In this document: positions 52,313-61,370 of the stretch, one piece after another | How the letters are laid out: the number at the start of each line of letters is the position of its first letter | How positions within the stretch are numbered: the first letter of the stretch is position 1 | NCBI RefSeq assembly: GCF_036670025.1 | Contig: NZ_CP137640.1 | Coordinates: forward strand, 2,080,001 to 2,144,000 | Reading direction: 5' to 3' | DNA length: 64,000 bases | Source of the DNA: Bacillus_BD oryzisoli | Lineage (GTDB): Bacteria; Bacillota; Bacilli; Bacillales; Cytobacillaceae | Program-made: the position numbers and the translations under genes | The notes under the pieces: generated by a model | The model's input: only the letters and a program-made list of their open reading frames with translations | What the model was told of the DNA's origin: nothing | Databases searched by the model: none

Positions 52313-52804
52313 GTGAATGTATTAGATGCAAAAACAATTAACACTCAAAATAGTTTAGAAATATATGTAGATCGAATGAATCATGTAATGGTAACAGATC
52401 TCCATATTCCTACAGAGGAAAATCCTTATTTCGATTTAAAAATAGGAATTAAATATTACCGTCTAAGAAATCAAAACTATTATGATAGTGATATTAACTA
52501 TTTTTGGCTTCGGATTGACCTTGAAAAGAATTCAGTCTTTCTCTTAGAACCTGATACACAAAGTTTATTTGCTATAAAAGACGAAGAGGAACGAGAAGCC
52601 ACACAGGAACTGATCGGGGAATGGCTAATCAACACTCTTATGTTTAAACATTCGATAAGGGAAATAATCAACCAAAAGAAAGCAGAAAATATTACATCTG
52701 AGGTAGAAATCCGGCCAATACTACGAACAATAGAATTATTAGAAAAAACGCTCGAACTAAGTACAGAGGATATTTTAAAAGCTACTGTGGAGAAGGCTAG
52801 TTAA
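52313..52804 (+). CDS. Hypothetical protein at the end of the pentose-phosphate cluster
   Basis: 163 residues, starting at GTG 52313 after GAGGGGGGA. It is acidic and mostly helical at the C-terminus (EIRPILRTIELLEKTLELST), with FDLKIGIKYYRLRNQNYYDS in the middle. There is no signal or membrane helix and no recognised family. It lies 99 bases after pgi with an AATTT-CAAGATA-like half-site (52247-52257) between, so it could be a separate unit. A terminator follows. Confidence 0.6.
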   Translation: MNVLDAKTINTQNSLEIYVDRMNHVMVTDLHIPTEENPYFDLKIGIKYYRLRNQNYYDSDINYFWLRIDLEKNSVFLLEPDTQSLFAIKDEEEREATQELIGEWLINTLMFKHSIREIINQKKAENITSEVEIRPILRTIELLEKTLELSTEDILKATVEKAS

Positions 52805-52830
52805 ATATATTAATCGTACATCTATATAAC

Positions 52831-52853
52831 AAAAGAGCCTCAATGGCTCTTTT
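52831..52853 (+). terminator. Terminator at the end of the pentose-phosphate cluster
   Basis: AAAAGAGCC, TCAAT, GGCTCTTTTG. Confidence 0.85.
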
Positions 52854-52968
52854 GTTTGTCTTTAATTAAGCATTTAAATTAATTTGAGACATGTTAGACG
52901 AGGAAGGTTTTCTCGGCTATTTTTTTCTAACTGAATGAAGGTATTTTAATATTTTTATGTAAGCATCT

Positions 52969-53304
52969 TTAGTCTGCTGGTCTTGGGCCTGCAGTCAATC
53001 CAGAGTTTTCAACGGTCATGATTGGGCGCACCGTCAAATCACCTGTCACACAAATTTGACAAGACAAACGTAAAAAATCATCAAACACCTCATAATTAAT
53101 ATCTTTACTTTCAAATGCAGTCTTTTCTTTATCGGTTAGCTCGAAATATTCACCAGCTAATATTTCTACTCTACACGTTGTACATTTTGCATGTCCGCCA
53201 CAGTGATGGAGAATATGGACATCATTATCTTCTAATGCTAAAACAAGCTTTTTACCTCTATCTACTTCAAACGTTCCTTTACCCAAAACAGTTAAATAAG
53301 GCAT
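52969..53304 (-). CDS. 2Fe-2S ferredoxin
   Basis: 111 residues. The cluster ligands are C35-x5-C41-x2-C44 in HHCGGHAKCTTCRVE and C82 in RLSCQICV, an adrenodoxin-like spacing with a His in the loop. Carries one electron at a time, for example to an oxygenase or a reductive enzyme. AGGAGG lies about eight bases before the ATG. No partner reductase is adjacent; the nearest oxygenase is the HpaB-type gene at 58 kb. Confidence 0.9.
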   Translation of the reverse strand: MPYLTVLGKGTFEVDRGKKLVLALEDNDVHILHHCGGHAKCTTCRVEILAGEYFELTDKEKTAFESKDINYEVFDDFLRLSCQICVTGDLTVRPIMTVENSGLTAGPRPAD

Positions 53305-53440
53305 TTTCTCCTCCTAATATAATGAAATGAGAAGTGATAAGCTTATGTTAAACACAAAATGGGAAATCATTCATACTAGCAGAGTTTAAAAGACACTTTC
53401 CAAAATAATTTTTATTGGTAAACTGAATAAGACAATAATA

Positions 53441-53560
53441 TTGTTAATTAATAACAATATGTGCTAAATACACAAAAACTTAATTCACAGCTTGTCTCAA
53501 GTATTGGAACATAACAATGAATCCGGCTCGTAATAAACTACTATATCATAAAAAATTTGG
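53441..53560. repeat. Intergenic repeat family, copy 1
   Basis: AATAACAATATGTGCTAAAT, then ACACAAAA, GCTTGTCTCAAGTATTGGAAC, ATAACAATGAATCCGGCTCG and TAATAAACTACTATATCAT. It matches the copies at 55077, 56095 and 56535 along about 105 bp, with TGTGCTAAATACACA at the left and two GCTCGT-type boxes. Confidence 0.8.
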
Positions 53561-53770
53561 CGGATTATAATTTTTTCAAATCTACCTGTTGATGAATACT
53601 CGACTTTTTTTCTTAAATGAATATGAATGAAAGTAATATAAAATTAAATGAACTTTTTTAAATTGAATAAACTGGAAAGTAATTTATAATAAATTTAGCA
53701 TCTAGTATTATAGGTTAATCATAATTTATATATTAAACATAGATATTGAATATGTGAAAGGAATCTACAT

Positions 53771-55045
53771 ATGATGACAAACAAAGAAAAAGACATTCAA
53801 CAAATTCTTAATTTAATTGAAAATGATACGGATATTATTATTCCGCTTGGAAATGGTGAACCCGATTTAGTTTTAACGGCAATTGACGAAAATCCTTATC
53901 ATTTTACGTCCTTACGAATCCATCAAATGCTTGAATTAAAAGAAAGAAACTATATAAACGGCGTATATCCTCATATTCGTTATATTTCATATTTTATGAA
54001 TTCATTTGCACGTAAGGCATATTTGAATGGAACATGTGAGTTAATTCCAAACCACTTCCATCAAATGCCTAAACTATTAGAGCAAACTGCGAAGAATCCG
54101 CTTGTTGTTTGTCAAGCATCTCCAATGGATGAGGAAGGATACTTTACTCTTGGAACTGAAGCTGACTATGCTGCTTACTTTATCGGAAAGGTTCCATTTA
54201 TCTTGCAGGTAAACGAACACATGCCGCGAACTTATGGGGAAAACCGCATCCATATTTCACAAATCATAGGCTATATTCGTCATAATGCACCATTGTTTGA
54301 AATTAAACCGTCACCCGTTACAGATATCGATGTAAAAATAGCTGAATATATTGCCGAACGAATTGATCATGGTTCTACATTACAGGTAGGCATTGGTGGA
54401 ATTCCGAATGCCGTGATTAGTCTTTTAAGGAATCATAGAGATTTAGGAATTCATACTGAAATGTTGACGGATGGAATTAGTGAGCTGTATAAAGCCGGAG
54501 TCATTACTGGGAAAAATAAGAATACACATGTTGGAAAAATTGTTGCGACATTTGGTTTTGGCTCGAAGGCTTTATATGATTTTATGGATCAAAATGATCA
54601 AATCGAAATGCTTCCAGTCAACTATGTCAATGACCCGCGTAACATTGCAAGAGAGGATAATATGATTGCGATTAATGCCACGACAGAGATTGATTTTTAT
54701 GGTCAATGTGCTTCAGAAACCGTTGCAGGTAAGTATTATAGTTCAACAGGAGGACAGGTAGACTTTGGTATTGGGGTTCAATTTGCTAAAAACGGAAAAG
54801 GATTTATTTGTATACGCTCGACAACAAAGAACGATACAATTTCGCGAATTCGTCCTGTATTAGCACCCGGTTCCGTTGTAACCACTTCGAAAAATGATGT
54901 GGATTATGTTGTTACCGAGTATGGGATTACTCAATTAAAGGGGAAAAGTTTATCAGAAAGAACGGAAGCTTTAATTAATCTAGCACATCCTAAATTTAGA
55001 GATGAATTGCGATTTGAAGCGAAAAAGTTAGGGCTTATTTTTTAG
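53771..55045 (+). CDS. Acetyl-CoA hydrolase / CoA-transferase family protein
   Basis: 424 residues, the usual size of 4-hydroxybutyrate or acetate CoA-transferases and acetyl-CoA hydrolases. N-terminal DTDIIIPLGNGEPDLVLTAI and the C-terminal domain with QVGIGGIPNAVISLL, HTEMLTDGISELYKAGVI, the catalytic-Glu region QCASETVAGKYYSSTGGQVDF and DYVVTEYGITQLKG are intact. The acceptor cannot be told. The start is ATG 53771 or 53774 after AAAGGAAT. Repeat copies lie on both sides. Confidence 0.9.
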   Translation: MMTNKEKDIQQILNLIENDTDIIIPLGNGEPDLVLTAIDENPYHFTSLRIHQMLELKERNYINGVYPHIRYISYFMNSFARKAYLNGTCELIPNHFHQMPKLLEQTAKNPLVVCQASPMDEEGYFTLGTEADYAAYFIGKVPFILQVNEHMPRTYGENRIHISQIIGYIRHNAPLFEIKPSPVTDIDVKIAEYIAERIDHGSTLQVGIGGIPNAVISLLRNHRDLGIHTEMLTDGISELYKAGVITGKNKNTHVGKIVATFGFGSKALYDFMDQNDQIEMLPVNYVNDPRNIAREDNMIAINATTEIDFYGQCASETVAGKYYSSTGGQVDFGIGVQFAKNGKGFICIRSTTKNDTISRIRPVLAPGSVVTTSKNDVDYVVTEYGITQLKGKSLSERTEALINLAHPKFRDELRFEAKKLGLIF

Positions 55046-55076
55046 GACAACATGTTTTTTGTTTAAATGTCGAAAC

Positions 55077-55185
55077 ATTAATAAATAACACTATGTGCAA
55101 ATTACACAATTTAATCTATATACAGCTCGTCCCAAATATTGAGCAACAAAATAATAACCGCTCGTAATTAACTGCTGAATTATGC
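55077..55185. repeat. Intergenic repeat family, copy 2
   Basis: AATAACACTATGTGCAAATT, ACACAA, ACAGCTCGTCCCAAATATTG and ACCGCTCGTAATTAACTGCT in the shared order. It begins 32 bases after the CoA-transferase stop. Confidence 0.8.
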
Positions 55186-55204
55186 AAAGCCATGCCATTT
55201 AGAC

Positions 55205-55341
55205 TTAGTCCAACCGTCATCGGAAGTAATTGCCCATACTGCTTGACGATGTTAAGTGATGGAACAAAGGCAAAAGAAGTCGAGGACCAGGTTAAAACTT
55301 TGGATATAGTTGAAATTGTTGAACGTTCATTAGAAATTTAA
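55205..55341 (+). pseudogene. C-terminal fragment of an Fe-S oxidoreductase, copy 1
   Basis: NCPYCLTMLSDGTKAKEVED and QVKTLDIVEIVERSLEI, then TAA: the last part of a cysteine-rich (CCG-domain, HdrD/GlpC-like) protein. Nothing of the first ~400 residues is present. A terminator (GGGGTTGC/GCAGCCC TTTTTT, 55351-55384) follows. Confidence 0.8.
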
Positions 55342-55350
55342 TACTTATTT

Positions 55351-55384
55351 GGGGTTGCTCATATTATTGGCAGCCCTTTTTTCT
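55351..55384 (+). terminator. Terminator behind the Fe-S oxidoreductase fragment
   Basis: GGGGTTGC, loop, GCAGCCC and TTTTTT. Confidence 0.8.
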
Positions 55385-55484
55385 TTTAATTTCTTTTATG
55401 TCACAAATTTATTAAGATTTCAATACTCACTTACCTTCACTGAGCGTTCCTAAATTTATTTAGTAAATCGAATTAACGATTCTG

Positions 55485-55928
55485 TCATAACTCTGAAATC
55501 ACTTCCTTAAAGAGTTCTCTAAATTTCTCACGATCTTCTGATGTAAATGGTTTTGGCCCTTTTGTACGTTTTCCACCTTTTCGAGCCATTGCACTTAGAT
55601 AACGTGTTTGTAATAATTGGTCAATATTTTCGTTTGTATAAATAAACCCTTTATGATGAAGAACGGTACACCCTTTAGCTAAACCTAGTGAAGCAAGACC
55701 ATAATCTTGCGTAATGATTAGATTACCTTTTTCGGCTAACTTCATAATCCGATAATCTGCAGCATCTGCTCCGGAATCAACATAAATAGTTTCTACACCA
55801 GAAGGTTGTTCAGTGGTAGAAAAATGAGAAAAGCTTGTAACAAGGATAACAGGAATATGAGCTTTTGTCCCTTCAGAGATAATGATATCTTTCACTGGGC
55901 AAGCATCTGCATCTACATAAATTTTCAT
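55485..55928 (-). CDS. yqxD: UPF0178 family protein YqxD
   Basis: 147 residues. MKIYVDADACPVKDIIISEG with later YVDSGADAADYRIMKLAEKG, LIITQDYGLASL and the C-terminal RKGGKRTKGPKPFTSEDREKF is the YaiI/YqxD (UPF0178) family. The Asp residues form a PIN/NYN-like putative metal site. Function uncertain, probably nucleic-acid related. GGGAGG lies about six bases before the ATG on the minus strand. Confidence 0.93.
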   Translation of the reverse strand: MKIYVDADACPVKDIIISEGTKAHIPVILVTSFSHFSTTEQPSGVETIYVDSGADAADYRIMKLAEKGNLIITQDYGLASLGLAKGCTVLHHKGFIYTNENIDQLLQTRYLSAMARKGGKRTKGPKPFTSEDREKFRELFKEVISEL

Positions 55929-56094
55929 CTTAAACCTCCCATAAATAAGTTTGAATCGATGATAATGCTATATGTGGATATTGTCAAACCATAATGATGC
56001 TTTAACTTGAATCTCTTTATAGTCGATTTATGCTATGAAGAGCAGTTTTTTTATGAAGTTTTTAGATGGGTTTAATGGATGTTATATATTATTG

Positions 56095-56200
56095 ATTAAT
56101 TAATAACAATATGTGCTAAATACACAAAAAGATTAATGAAAGCTCGTCTCAAGTATTGAAAATAACTAATCAATCCAGCTCGTATTTTACTGCTATAGCA
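56095..56200. repeat. Intergenic repeat family, copy 3
   Basis: AATAACAATATGTGCTAAAT, ACACAAAAAG, AGCTCGTCTCAAGTATTGAA and CAATCCAGCTCGTATT. It shares with copy 1 even the left flank TTAATTAATAACAATATG. Confidence 0.82.
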
Positions 56201-56246
56201 CATCTATCGGAAGGTTTGTTCGGTGGTACCATGGTTGCTAGGTAAC

Positions 56247-56363
56247 GTTCCAACTAAATTGTACATACTGCTTGACGATGTTAAGTGATAGCACTAAGGC
56301 AAAAGAAGTTGAAGATAAGGAAAATAATGGATATCGTAAAGCTTGTTGAGTGTTCACTGGTCT
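56247..56363 (+). pseudogene. C-terminal fragment of an Fe-S oxidoreductase, copy 2
   Basis: TACTGCTTGACGATGTTAAG and GGCAAAAGAAGTTGAAGATA match copy 1 (55216 onward) with substitutions and small indels. The frame is broken in several places. Like copy 1 it follows a repeat element at about the same distance. Confidence 0.75.
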
Positions 56364-56457
56364 GAAAATTGTGCATGTATAGATTGCCTGTGTAAGAAAG
56401 AATTTGAACCTCAGAATTTAATAAACACAATTTTATTGATTTCATTATATAAAGGAA

Positions 56458-56481
56458 ATATATCGAGCAAGCTCGATATAT
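56458..56481. other. 24-bp perfect palindrome
   Basis: ATATATCGAGC, AA, GCTCGATATAT. It is followed closely by a second hairpin with a T-rich tail (GGTGCAAATT / AATTTGCGCC, 56485-56518) that looks like a terminator. No gene is attached to either. Confidence 0.6.
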
Positions 56482-56534
56482 CTAGGTGCAAATTCGGAGG
56501 GACTAATTTGCGCCTGGTTTTTATATCTAATCTA

Positions 56535-56640
56535 AAATAACACTAAGTGCTAATTACACAAAATGACTTATAAACAGCTCGTCCCAAGTATTGAACATAG
56601 CAATCAATCCAGCTCGTAATAACAACTAAATCATAAAAAA
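56535..56640. repeat. Intergenic repeat family, copy 4
   Basis: AATAACACTAAGTGCTAATT, ACACAAAATGACTTATAAAC, AGCTCGTCCCAAGTATTGAA, CATAGCAATCAATCCAGCTC, GTAATAACAACTAAATCATA. It is closest to the consensus. Confidence 0.82.
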
Positions 56641-56667
56641 CTTTTCTAGTTTAATAAAAAGATAACA

Positions 56668-56869
56668 CGTAATGAGGTTTTGAAAACCCCATCCAAAGCA
56701 CTCCAAATCATGCAGGTGGAAGAATTTGTTTATTGATGATCGAGTATGTCCCAGAAGGTGTTGGAGATAACATTTTGCCAACGGCAATTGGGTAAGTTTT
56801 TATAAGTCTGTTTCCATCAAAAAGTTTTAATTGATGTTTTGATGTGGATACGTCAATCCATTTCACCAT
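56668..56869 (-). pseudogene. Truncated L,D-transpeptidase (YkuD domain) remnant
   Basis: On the minus strand AAAGGAG and ATG 56869 open MVKWIDVSTSKHQLKLFDGN, then RLIKTYPIAVGKMLSPTPSG, TYSIINKQILPPA, a TGA, and FGVLWMGFSKPHY in the same frame. This is the first half of a YkuD-type L,D-transpeptidase; the catalytic SHGCIR part is missing. Confidence 0.82.
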
Positions 56870-58058
56870 GAAGAACAACTCCTTTTTTAAATTTTGTATG
56901 AAGTAACCCAGGCATTTGTTAATTAAGTGAAATTGATTGAACAGTTAATGAGAAAAGAAAGCAAGACTGCTTAATGAACAGTTCGAACCTTTTATGTAAG
57001 ATGAACCAGGCATAAATGCCTGGTGTTGAAAGAGTAATAAGATCAATGGCTTACCAACCAAATCTTATTAAATTTATAATAACAAAACTATTCTAATAAT
57101 TCATTGGTATTTGTTGGTTTGTGTCTAATTATGTCGAAAAAGTAAAGATGGATAGGAGTTCAAACGGTTGCAGCTAAACACACATTTCGAATAATAGATA
57201 CGTAATCGATACTCAGGGCGACATAAAAAAACAACTATCGGAGGAATAATAGTTGCTAAAAGATGCCCGTCACCTTAAAAGATACGGACAAAGGAGTGAT
57301 TGTCCTCTCTCTTATTAATTTATGTGAAAGAAAACGAAGGGTTCTGGACAAAAAACATTCCAGCAAATAAATTAGGCACTAAATCGCAAGACGAAGATTT
57401 AGATAGACAACAACTATGCATTAAGACAAAAAAAGAAACGCCCTTGAACGCTTCAAAAGAAAGTGGTGTTAGTTTTTTTGGGGTTGTTGATTAATCTTAT
57501 AATACAATCAGTATCCTCTCATAAAACTTGTTCCAACAATAATCTATAGGATGAAGAGAATAACGAACGATTAAACCAAAGTTAGTACGAGAGCCGCCTT
57601 CGTATTCCATAGTCTATCACCACTTTATTATAAGAGACTATTATATATTATGTAATGATAGTTAATTTGAGACGGACAAGCATGGAATTTTTAATAGAAT
57701 AGCTATTTTAATAGTTATAAATTTAAATTCACAGTACGAACTTAACTCTGGTTCAGGGTGAATCAGACTATAAATGTGTAATAATTAAACTGTATTTGTA
57801 TTATGAACAACAGGAAGAAGACACACAATCAATTTTTCTGCAGATGCAACGAACGGAAAAAGTACTCAATTTGTTTGGGGCGTTGCTTCAAAATAATATA
57901 TTTTTGCTATATATAAAATATCTGTATCTTTTTGAAATCTGGGTACTAATTAGTGTTTAGATATAATTATTTCATTTGTCCTTATTAGATATTCGTACAA
58001 TCATGGGGAACCTTTTTAACATAAAACAGTATTAATACTTTAAAAGTTGGTGGTTTTC
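56870..58058. other. Long stretch without a convincing gene
   Basis: Contains a hairpin ACCAGGCATAAATGCCTGGT (57006-57025) and an open frame at 57303-57494 (TTG after AAAGGAG, reading SSLLLIYVKENEGFWTKNIP) that has no recognisable similarity and is probably decayed or fortuitous. The DNA is AT-rich with scattered stops in all frames. Confidence 0.4.
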
Positions 58059-59540
58059 ATGACGGTCATTTCCGGGGAAGAATACCTAAATAGGATTAAT
58101 CAAATGAATGCTGAAGTATGGATAGATGGAAAGCAAATGAAAGGCAATATATCAGATCATCCAGCTTTTTCCGGAGTAATGAAAAGTCAAGCAAAGTTAT
58201 ATGATCTTCAGCAAAAAAAGATGGATGCCATGACTTACACTTCTCCTAAAACAGGAGAAAAAATTGGATTATCTTTTCTGGAACCAAAAACAAAAGAAGA
58301 TCTTGAAAAACGACGGATTATGATTCAGGAATGGGCTAGAAATAGCGTAGGAATGTTAGGACGGTCACCAGATTATATGAATACAGCTGTCATGTCGTTT
58401 GCAGCGGCAGCTGACATTTTTGCTGTGGAAGATAACAGGTTTGCTGAAAACATGCGTAACTTATATGAAAGGGCAAAAAACAAGGATTTATCATTTACAC
58501 ATACATTTATCAACCCTCAAGTAAATCGTTCATCCACATACCTCGAAAATTCGGCTAAAGTCATTTCAGCTCAAACCATTCAAAAAAATAATGATGGGAT
58601 CGTTGTGGAGGGAGCACGTTTGTTAGCAACCCAGGGCGGAATAACAGATGAAATTATCGTTTTTCCCACACATCTTGCATCGGTTAATAAGGATTTTGCC
58701 TATGCGTTTTCGATTCCAAGCAATACACCAGGATTGAAGTTTATTTGCCGAGAGTCATTCCGATATAAAGATTCTGCATTTGACCATCCGCTTGGTTCAC
58801 AGTTTGATGAAATCGACACCATCGTTGTCTTTGATCATGTCACAGTTCCATGGGACCGTGTCTTTTGCTATCAAAATCCGGAAGCCTCTTTAAAGATATA
58901 TTCTGAAAGCAGTTTTTATCCGTTGATTGCACACCAAATTACATCTAGAAGAATTGTTAAAACTGAATTTATTCTTGGGGTAGCACAAATGCTTGTGAAT
59001 ACCATCAACGTTGGAGAATACCAACATATTCATGAAAAGATCACTGAAGTCATTTCAGGATTAGAAACTCTTAAAGCACTACTATTAACCTCGGAAATGA
59101 ATGCAAAATTAGACAAATGGGGGACAATGGTTCCTGATTATCCACCATTATATACAGCTATTTCAATGTATTCCCATCTTTACCCTCGCTATTGTGAAAT
59201 TTTGCAACAAATAGGAGCAAGCGGACTCGTATCCATTCCGAGTGAAATGGACTTTTTGTCTGACGTTAGAAGTGACCTGGAAACGTACTTACAAGCTGCT
59301 AATACCAATGCAAATGATCGAGTAAAACTTTTCCGTTTAGCATGGGACATTAGCATGAGTGCATTTGGCAGCAGGCAATCGCTATATGAGCGTTTCTTTT
59401 TTGGTGATCCAGTAAAAATGGCAAGCAGCATCTATCAAAACTATGATAAGGAACAATCGATTTCACTTGTAGAAACATTTTTAAAAAATAATTGTGAAAA
59501 TGCTTCATTATTTAGCAAGACTCAAGAAGAAGATTCTTAA
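58059..59540 (+). CDS. hpaB: 4-hydroxyphenylacetate 3-monooxygenase, HpaB-type oxygenase component
   Basis: 493 residues from ATG 58059, an HpaB/YoaI-like flavin-dependent aromatic hydroxylase with an acyl-CoA dehydrogenase fold. MTVISGEEYLNRINQMNAEV, then VEGARLLATQGGITDEIIVF, FDEIDTIVVFDHVTVPWDRVF and the C-terminal SRQSLYERFFFGDPVKMASS are family segments. It needs FADH2 from a separate reductase, which is not adjacent. The RBS is weak (GTTGGTGG). The next gene, an LLM flavin enzyme, lies 34 bases downstream and is probably co-transcribed. Confidence 0.9.
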   Translation: MTVISGEEYLNRINQMNAEVWIDGKQMKGNISDHPAFSGVMKSQAKLYDLQQKKMDAMTYTSPKTGEKIGLSFLEPKTKEDLEKRRIMIQEWARNSVGMLGRSPDYMNTAVMSFAAAADIFAVEDNRFAENMRNLYERAKNKDLSFTHTFINPQVNRSSTYLENSAKVISAQTIQKNNDGIVVEGARLLATQGGITDEIIVFPTHLASVNKDFAYAFSIPSNTPGLKFICRESFRYKDSAFDHPLGSQFDEIDTIVVFDHVTVPWDRVFCYQNPEASLKIYSESSFYPLIAHQITSRRIVKTEFILGVAQMLVNTINVGEYQHIHEKITEVISGLETLKALLLTSEMNAKLDKWGTMVPDYPPLYTAISMYSHLYPRYCEILQQIGASGLVSIPSEMDFLSDVRSDLETYLQAANTNANDRVKLFRLAWDISMSAFGSRQSLYERFFFGDPVKMASSIYQNYDKEQSISLVETFLKNNCENASLFSKTQEEDS

Positions 59541-59574
59541 AAATAGTTATGAGTGTGTTTTATGGAGGAGACTT

Positions 59575-60648
59575 ATGGAAAAGGGAACCAATTTAAATTC
59601 CGGAATAGAATTGGGTATTTACACATTAGGGGAACTGCTTTACGATCCGTTTACTAAAAAATTAGTAAGTGCAAAACAACGTATAGATGAAATTGTAGAG
59701 TCAGCTAAACTGGCAGATGATGCAGGACTTGACGTATTCGGAATTGGTGAACACCATCGTTTGGATTTTGCGGTATCATCTCCCCACGTTATATTAGCCG
59801 CTATTGCCCAAAATACTAGCCAAATTAGGCTGATAAGTGCCACAACCATTCTGAGTACAGTGGATCCTGTCCGTTTATTTGAGGATTTTGCAACATTAGA
59901 TATTGTTTCAAATGGGCGTGCTGAAATAGTAGCAGGACGAGGGGCATTTTTAGAATCTTTCCCATTGTTCGGCTATAATTTAGATGACTATGATCGTTTA
60001 TTTGCTGAGAATATGGACCTTTTATTAAAATTAAACGAGAATGAGCACATTACTTGGAAAGGTAATTTCCGCTCAGAGTTAAAAGATGCAGAAATTGCTC
60101 CCCGCCCCATTCAACAAAGACTCCCAATTTGGATCGGTGTAGGAAGTTCGGAAGCGAGTGCAAAACGTGCCGGTAAATTGGGCGAAGGGTTAATGTTAGC
60201 GGTGCTTGGAGGAGATCCTATTCATTTTAAGCCACTCGTTGATGCTTATCGAAATGCAGGATTGAAAGCGGGCCATCCTTCTAATAAACTTAAGATAGCC
60301 ATTGGTTCTCATGGTTATATTAGTAAAACGTCTCAACAGGCTAAGGAAGAATTTTATTCTCATTATATCAATTATTTTAAATCCTTTATGAGAAATGGAA
60401 GGCAAATGAAGATTTCTAAAACAGATTTTGAACAAATGGCTGGCCCCAATAACAGCTTATTCGTTGGAAGCCCCCAGGAAATTATTGAGAAAATTTTGAG
60501 TCAATATGAATTGTTTGGTCATCAGCGTTTCCTTGCCCAAATGGATATAGGGGGTGTGCCTTTTAGTAAAGTTGCTAAAAGTATAGAACTACTAGCAACA
60601 GAGGTAGCTCCGGTAGTCCGCAGAGAAACTAAAAAAGCTGCTAAATAA
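59575..60648 (+). CDS. LLM class flavin-dependent oxidoreductase
   Basis: 357 residues of the bacterial luciferase-like (LLM) family. IELGIYTLGEL, ADDAGLDVFGIGEHHRLDFA, RGAFLESFPLFGYNLDDYDR and IWIGVGSSEASAKRAGKLG are typical. TGGAGGAG lies six bases before the ATG. Linked to an HpaB hydroxylase, it could oxidise an aromatic or supply reduced flavin, though LLM enzymes usually use F420 or FMNH2; the substrate is unknown. A terminator follows. Confidence 0.88.
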   Translation: MEKGTNLNSGIELGIYTLGELLYDPFTKKLVSAKQRIDEIVESAKLADDAGLDVFGIGEHHRLDFAVSSPHVILAAIAQNTSQIRLISATTILSTVDPVRLFEDFATLDIVSNGRAEIVAGRGAFLESFPLFGYNLDDYDRLFAENMDLLLKLNENEHITWKGNFRSELKDAEIAPRPIQQRLPIWIGVGSSEASAKRAGKLGEGLMLAVLGGDPIHFKPLVDAYRNAGLKAGHPSNKLKIAIGSHGYISKTSQQAKEEFYSHYINYFKSFMRNGRQMKISKTDFEQMAGPNNSLFVGSPQEIIEKILSQYELFGHQRFLAQMDIGGVPFSKVAKSIELLATEVAPVVRRETKKAAK

Positions 60649-60671
60649 ACAACTTTAGCAGTATTAAAAAA

Positions 60672-60722
60672 ACTAAAAAAACGCCCCAAACCCTTACATA
60701 TCAAGGATTTGAAGCGTTTTTT
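60672..60722 (+). terminator. Terminator of the hydroxylase operon
   Basis: AAAACGC / GCGTTTTTT with inner AAACCCTT / AAGGATTT pairing. Confidence 0.75.
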
Positions 60723-60757
60723 CTTGGTTCAAATTTCTTTCGTTTTGAACCCCTTTA

Positions 60758-60803
60758 CGTCCCAGAAGGGATTCGAACCCCCGACCTACAGTTTAGGAAA
60801 CTG
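60758..60803 (-). tRNA. 3' fragment of tRNA-Arg(CCT), probable attachment site
   Basis: On the minus strand CAGTTTCCTAAACTG forms the anticodon stem and TTCCTAA loop (anticodon CCT). GTAGGTC, the T-arm CGGGGGTTCGAATCCCTTC and the acceptor half TGGGACG follow. No acceptor 5' half or D-arm lies upstream (to the right). This is what remains at one end when an element inserts into the 3' half of a tRNA gene, leaving a repeated core. The integrase gene is 570 bases away. Confidence 0.82.
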
Positions 60804-61205
60804 AGACGATATATTCCGTCATATCAAACGTTATGTCAACGGTGGTTTAGCGTTTTTCATAGTCTTACGTACGTTTTAATTTCCTACGTTCTAAATAGCA
60901 TATGTACTACGTTATCATTATAACTTAACTGGGCGCGAGATTACAACGATTATTCGATAGGAAACGGTAAATATTTCCGGAAGTAATCACGTTAATATAA
61001 TGTGTAAAGTAAAATCACTTGACTGAATTAGAAGAAACTTCTGCGACATTATATAGAAGAAACTCGGATAAATTAACGTTTTAACGTAGTAAAGCATTAA
61101 CGTAAATAGTATACAATTGGTTACGTTATGCAATATGTAGGGCACAAGTAGAGCGCAGAGAGGTTGCGAACAGTTCGGAATAGACAACGGTGGAGATTGC
61201 GAAAC

Positions 61206-61361
61206 ATGGATAACGATAGAGGTAACGTAGTTTTATCGGACGGCACGTTCACGGCGGACAGCCTTCCGAAAACTCGAGGGGCAAGGACTATACCAGGCGG
61301 AATAGATTGCAATTGGATCCGAATACAAAAAACGGAAGCTATCGGGAAGCCTCCGCAGTAG
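61206..61361 (+). CDS. Possible small protein of the integrated element
   Basis: 51 residues from ATG 61206 with GGTGGAG about ten bases upstream: MDNDRGNVVLSDGTFTADSL, PKTRGARTIPGGID, CNWIRIQKTEAIGKPPQ. Composition fits neighbouring phage-like DNA. No family recognised. The stop overlaps the integrase terminator hairpin, so it is uncertain. Confidence 0.3.
   Translation: MDNDRGNVVLSDGTFTADSLPKTRGARTIPGGIDCNWIRIQKTEAIGKPPQ
61327..61357 (-). terminator. Terminator of the integrase gene
   Basis: On the minus strand CGGAGGCT and AGCTTCCG flank a loop and end in TTTTTT. Confidence 0.65.
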
Positions 61362-61370
61362 TGAACCTAA

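Noticed and set aside
53460..53476. TGTGCTAAATACACA as an Fnr/Crp or Rex site
   Set aside because: The TGTG and CACA halves are seven bases apart instead of eight, and the match extends over a ~105-bp repeat, so a repeat element explains it better.
57303..57494. 64-codon frame with AAAGGAG and TTG start
   Set aside because: No recognisable sequence features, in a region of decayed fragments; kept only as a note in the gap entry.
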